Shown here piece by piece: positions 6,617-9,336 of a DNA stretch of 9,336 bases. The position numbers and the translations under genes were made by a program. This stretch comes from Alphaproteobacteria bacterium. GTDB lineage: Bacteria > Pseudomonadota > Alphaproteobacteria > VGEJ01. The DNA is taken from assembly GCA_016869335.1 (NCBI GenBank), contig VGEJ01000077.1:1-9336 (forward strand), in the 5' to 3' direction. Below the pieces are notes generated by a model. That model made no database searches. It worked only from the letters and a program-made list of their open reading frames with translations, and was not told the DNA's origin. Positions within the stretch are counted from its first letter, which is position 1, and each line of letters begins with the position of its first letter.

Positions 6617-8248
6617 TCACGTCCTCATGCTGTCGATCTCGACCTCCTGCAGCCGGAAGGCGGCGGCGATGAGGGCACGGGTATAAGCCGTCGCGGGCTG
6701 CTCGAACACCTGGTCGGCGCTGCCCTGCTCGACCACCTTGCCATCGCGCATCACGATCACCTCATCGGCCAGCGCCCGCACCACCCTGAGGTCGTGGCTG
6801 ATGAAGAGATAGGCCAAATGGTGCCTGCGCTGCAGTTCGCGCAACAGATCGACGATCTGGGCCTGCACCGACATGTCGAGCGCCGAGGTCGGCTCGTCCA
6901 GCACCACGAAGCGCGGCTTCAGCACCATGACGCGGGCGATGGCGATGCGCTGGCGTTGCCCGCCCGAGAACTCGTGCGGATAGCGGTCCTGGGTGTCGGG
7001 ATCGATGCCGACCTCGGCGAGCGCTTCCCCGATCATGGCGCGGCGCTCGGCCGGGGCGCGGCCGAGCCCATGCACGCCCAGGCCCTCGGCGACGATCTCG
7101 GCGATCGAGAGCCGCGGGCTCAGGCTGCCGTAGGGGTCCTGGAACACGATCTGCATCTCGCGCCGGAGCGGGCGCAGCGCGCGGAAGCCGAGACCCTGGA
7201 TGGCCCGGCCGCAGTAGGCGATCGGCCCCTCGCTCCGGATCAGGCGGAGGAGCGCGAGGCCGAGCGTCGTCTTGCCCGAACCGGACTCGCCGACCACGCC
7301 CACGGTGTGCCCTTCGCGCACCGTGACGCTCACGCCATCGACCGCCTTGATGTGCCCGACGGTCGAGCGCAACAGCCCCGCCTTGATCGGGAAGTAGACC
7401 TTGACGCTGGCGGCGGCCATCACCTCGGGCGCAGCGGCCTCGGCGTGGATCGCCGTGCCCCTCGGCTCCGACTCGATGAGGTGGCGCGTGTAGGGGTGCT
7501 GCGGCCGGTGGAAGATGTCCTCGGTCGGCCCCTGCTCGACGATCACGCCGCCCTGCATGACCGCGACCTTGCTCGCCATGCGCCGCACGATGCCGAGGTC
7601 GTGCGTGATCAGGAGCATTGCCATGCCGAGGCGGTGCTGGAGGTCCTTCAGGAGCTCGAGGAGCTGGGCCTGGATCGTGACATCGACGGCAGTGGTCGGC
7701 TCATCGGCGATGAGGAGTTCCGGCTCGTTGGCGAGCGCCATCGCGATCATCACGCGCTGGCGCTGCCCGCCCGAGAGCTGGTGCGGATAGGCGCCGAGCC
7801 GGCGCTCGGCGTCCGGCAGGGCGACGAGCCGCAGCAGTTCGAGCACCCGGACCCGGGCGGCGGCGCGCCCCAGCCCCTTGTGCACGAACAGTACCTCGCT
7901 GATCTGTTTCTCGACGGTGTGCAGCGGATTGAGCGAGGTCATCGGCTCCTGGAACACCATCACCACGCGATTGCCCCGGATGCCGCGCAACGTGCGCTCG
8001 GGCGCCGCCACCAGCTCGTGGCCGTCGAGCACGATCGAGCCCGCCGGGTGGCTCGCCTTCGGGTAGGGCAAGAGCTGGAGCACCGAGAGCGCGGTGACCG
8101 ACTTGCCCGAGCCGCTCTCGCCCACCAGCGCCATGATCTCGCCCGCGGCGATCGTGAACGAGACGCCGCGCACCGCCTCGATGAAGCGGTCCTCCACCTG
8201 GAAGTTCACCGCGAGGTCGCGGACCGTCAGCAGCGGCTGCGCGCTCAT
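6617..8248 (-). CDS. yejF: Peptide/microcin C-type ABC importer, fused double ATP-binding protein YejF
   Basis: A 543-aa protein with two complete ABC ATPase domains, which powers the YejABEF importer for oligopeptides (microcin C in E. coli) from the cytoplasmic face. Domain 1: Walker A GESGSGKS (43-50), Q-loop Gln100, signature LSGGQRQ (158-164), Walker B LLIADEP (178-184), switch His216. Domain 2: Walker A GESGSGKT (320-327), Q-loop Gln370, signature FSGGQRQ (427-433), Walker B FVVLDEP (447-453), switch His485. A peptide-transporter C-terminal stretch (HPYTRHLIESEPRG, 251-264) follows the first domain. All catalytic residues are present in both halves, so both sites look active. The start ATG at 8248 overlaps the yejE stop by 4 nt (ATGA); the frame runs further upstream to 8353 but that part lies inside yejE and lacks family similarity. 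Length and layout match YejF (about 530 aa). Confidence 0.96.
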   Translation of the reverse strand: MSAQPLLTVRDLAVNFQVEDRFIEAVRGVSFTIAAGEIMALVGESGSGKSVTALSVLQLLPYPKASHPAGSIVLDGHELVAAPERTLRGIRGNRVVMVFQEPMTSLNPLHTVEKQISEVLFVHKGLGRAAARVRVLELLRLVALPDAERRLGAYPHQLSGGQRQRVMIAMALANEPELLIADEPTTAVDVTIQAQLLELLKDLQHRLGMAMLLITHDLGIVRRMASKVAVMQGGVIVEQGPTEDIFHRPQHPYTRHLIESEPRGTAIHAEAAAPEVMAAASVKVYFPIKAGLLRSTVGHIKAVDGVSVTVREGHTVGVVGESGSGKTTLGLALLRLIRSEGPIAYCGRAIQGLGFRALRPLRREMQIVFQDPYGSLSPRLSIAEIVAEGLGVHGLGRAPAERRAMIGEALAEVGIDPDTQDRYPHEFSGGQRQRIAIARVMVLKPRFVVLDEPTSALDMSVQAQIVDLLRELQRRHHLAYLFISHDLRVVRALADEVIVMRDGKVVEQGSADQVFEQPATAYTRALIAAAFRLQEVEIDSMRT

Positions 8249-9336
8249 TGCGGCGTCTTGCGCGGATCGAAGGCGTCGCGCACCGCCTCGCCGACGAAAA
8301 TCAAGAGACTCAGCATCACTGCGAGCACGAAGAATCCGGAGAACCCGAGCCACGGCGCCTGGAGGTTGGATTTGCCCTGGTTCAGCAATTCGCCGAGCGA
8401 GGGCGAGCCGGGCGGCAGGCCGAAGCCAAGGAAATCGAGCGCGGTGAGCGTGGTGACCGAGCCGTTGAGGATGAACGGCAGGAAAGTGAGCGTCGCCACC
8501 ATGGCGTTCGGCAGGACATGGCGGAACATGATGGTGAGGTCGCGCACGCCGAGCGCGCGGGCGGCGCGCACGTAGTCAAAGTTGCGGGCGCGCAGGAACT
8601 CGGCCCGCACCACGCCGACCAGCGCTATCCAGCTGAACAGCACCATAAAACCGAGGAGCCACCAGAAGTTGGGCTCCACCACGCTCGCCAGGATGATCAA
8701 GAGGTAAAGTGTCGGCAGGCCGGACCACACCTCGATGACGCGCTGGAACAGAAGATCGGTCCAGCCGCCGAGATAGCCCTGCACCGCGCCCGCGGCCACC
8801 CCGATGACCGAGCTCACGGCCGTCAACACGAGGCCGAACAGGACCGAGATGCGGAACCCGTAGAGCAGGCGAGCCACAACGTCGCGGCCCTGATCATCGG
8901 TGCCGAGCCAGTTCTCGCGCGAGGGCGGCGCCGGGGCCGGGACCGGGAGGTCGTAGTTGATGGTCTGATAGCTGTAAGGGATGAGCGGCCACAGTACCCA
9001 CCCGCGCGCCGCGATCAGCTCGCGCACGTAAGGGTCGCGGTAATTGGCTTCGGTGTCGAAGTCGCCGCCGAAGACGGTTTCGGGATAGCTCCGGGCGATC
9101 GGCAGATAGAGGCCGCCATCGAACCACACCGCGAGCGGCCGGTCGTTCGCGATCAGCTCGGAAAACAGGCTGACGACGAACAGCACGAGGAAGATCCAAA
9201 GCGACCAGTAACCCCGCCGGTTGGCCCTGAAGTTGGCCAGGCGGCGGCGGTTGAGCGGCGACAGGCGAAGCCCCAGCGGACCGCGCGCCGGGCGCTCAGA
9301 CGCCGCGGCTTTCGAAGTCGATCCGGGGATCGATGA
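8245..9336 (-). CDS. yejE: Peptide/microcin C-type ABC importer, inner-membrane permease YejE (5' end unresolved)
   Basis: An inner-membrane permease that pairs with YejB to form the channel of the YejABEF peptide importer. The frame is open from the window edge to the stop, 363 residues in view. Strong YejE features: RLSPLNRRR-ANFRANRRGYWSLW near residue 24, a first membrane segment followed by LFSELIANDRPL, a periplasmic part with NWLGTDDQGRDVVARLLYG, then RISVLFGLVLTAVSSVIGV, IEVWSGLPTLYLLIILASVVEPNFWWLLGF, the cytoplasmic EAA loop (VRAEFLRARNFDYVRAARALGVRD...HVLPNAM) that contacts the ATPase, and ATLTFLPFILNGSVTTLTALDFLGFGLP and the last helix. It ends EAVRDAFDPRKTPQ. It overlaps yejF by 4 nt and yejB by at least 41 nt. 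No ATG, GTG or TTG occurs in frame between 9336 and 9187; the GTG at 9186 would delete conserved N-terminal residues and part of the first helix, so the true start is probably beyond the window. Confidence 0.95.
   Translation of the reverse strand, partial: SSIPGSTSKAAASERPARGPLGLRLSPLNRRRLANFRANRRGYWSLWIFLVLFVVSLFSELIANDRPLAVWFDGGLYLPIARSYPETVFGGDFDTEANYRDPYVRELIAARGWVLWPLIPYSYQTINYDLPVPAPAPPSRENWLGTDDQGRDVVARLLYGFRISVLFGLVLTAVSSVIGVAAGAVQGYLGGWTDLLFQRVIEVWSGLPTLYLLIILASVVEPNFWWLLGFMVLFSWIALVGVVRAEFLRARNFDYVRAARALGVRDLTIMFRHVLPNAMVATLTFLPFILNGSVTTLTALDFLGFGLPPGSPSLGELLNQGKSNLQAPWLGFSGFFVLAVMLSLLIFVGEAVRDAFDPRKTPQ
9296..9336 (-). CDS. yejB: C-terminal tail of YejB permease (partial)
   Basis: Only the last 12 complete codons are visible, reading IDPRIDFESRGV and then TGA (9298-9296). 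The (V/I)DPRIDFE(S/A)R ending is the characteristic C-terminus of YejB, the partner permease of YejE, and the gene lies directly upstream of yejE in the usual yejA-yejB-yejE-yejF order. It is in a different frame from yejE and overlaps it. The identification rests on a short but distinctive motif plus gene order; the rest of the gene is outside the window. Confidence 0.85.
   Translation of the reverse strand, partial: IDPRIDFESRGV

Noticed and set aside
8249..8353. N-terminal extension of yejF by 35 codons
   Set aside because: It lies wholly within the yejE coding region, is Arg-rich without family similarity, and the ATGA overlap at 8245-8248 gives a natural start.
6608..8575. 655-codon open frame on the + strand opposite yejF and part of yejE
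   Set aside because: Its product is a low-complexity mix of His, Asp, Arg, Leu and Ala with no recognisable domain, typical of an antisense frame kept open by high G+C. The opposite strand encodes a complete YejF with all ABC motifs.
8248..9336. 362-codon open frame on the + strand opposite yejE
   Set aside because: Arg/Glu/His/Gln-rich antisense reading of a well-conserved permease gene; no domain and no ribosome binding site signal.

Overview
This is a G+C-rich window whose genes, gene order and intergenic palindromes point to an Alphaproteobacterium (Rhizobiales or Rhodospirillales type). The evidence is a dxs-tlyA-RNA methyltransferase cluster, a yejBEF transporter block with alphaproteobacterial-looking proteins, and palindromic repeats with TGAGGAG/GTCTCGAA cores of the kind common in those orders. 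The genus cannot be fixed from the sequence. No tRNA, rRNA, transposase, phage gene or CRISPR array was seen.

Left part, + strand (1-3473): the last three quarters of dxs (isoprenoid precursor synthesis), then tlyA (2'-O rRNA methyltransferase) and an RlmD-like uridine-C5 RNA methyltransferase with a TRAM domain and a [4Fe-4S] cysteine set. Gaps are 2 and 5 nt, so the three are probably co-transcribed. The group combines isoprenoid synthesis with rRNA modification.

Middle, + strand (3474-5388): a palindrome-rich spacer (3474-3696) carries three related repeat units and a fair sigma70-like promoter. It leads into a 563-aa metal-dependent amidohydrolase of the N-acyl-D-amino-acid deacylase superfamily, long uncharacterised clade.

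Convergence zone (5389-5684): two more palindromic units of the same family, a stem-loop, and a probable unannotated 43-aa gene on the - strand with a near-perfect Shine-Dalgarno sequence placed directly on the stop codon of the preceding gene.

Right part, - strand (5541-9336, transcribed right to left): yejB (last 12 codons only), yejE, yejF, ghrA and the 43-aa ORF. Junctions overlap or lie within a few bases, so this looks like one operon. YejB and YejE form the channel and YejF is the fused double ATPase of a peptide (microcin C-type) importer. GhrA reduces glyoxylate/hydroxypyruvate.

Most of the window is ordinary core and transport genes. Worth a second look are the covarying palindrome family, the 43-aa ORF, the missing start codon of yejE, the altered cysteine spacing in the RNA methyltransferase, and the non-canonical active site of the amidohydrolase.
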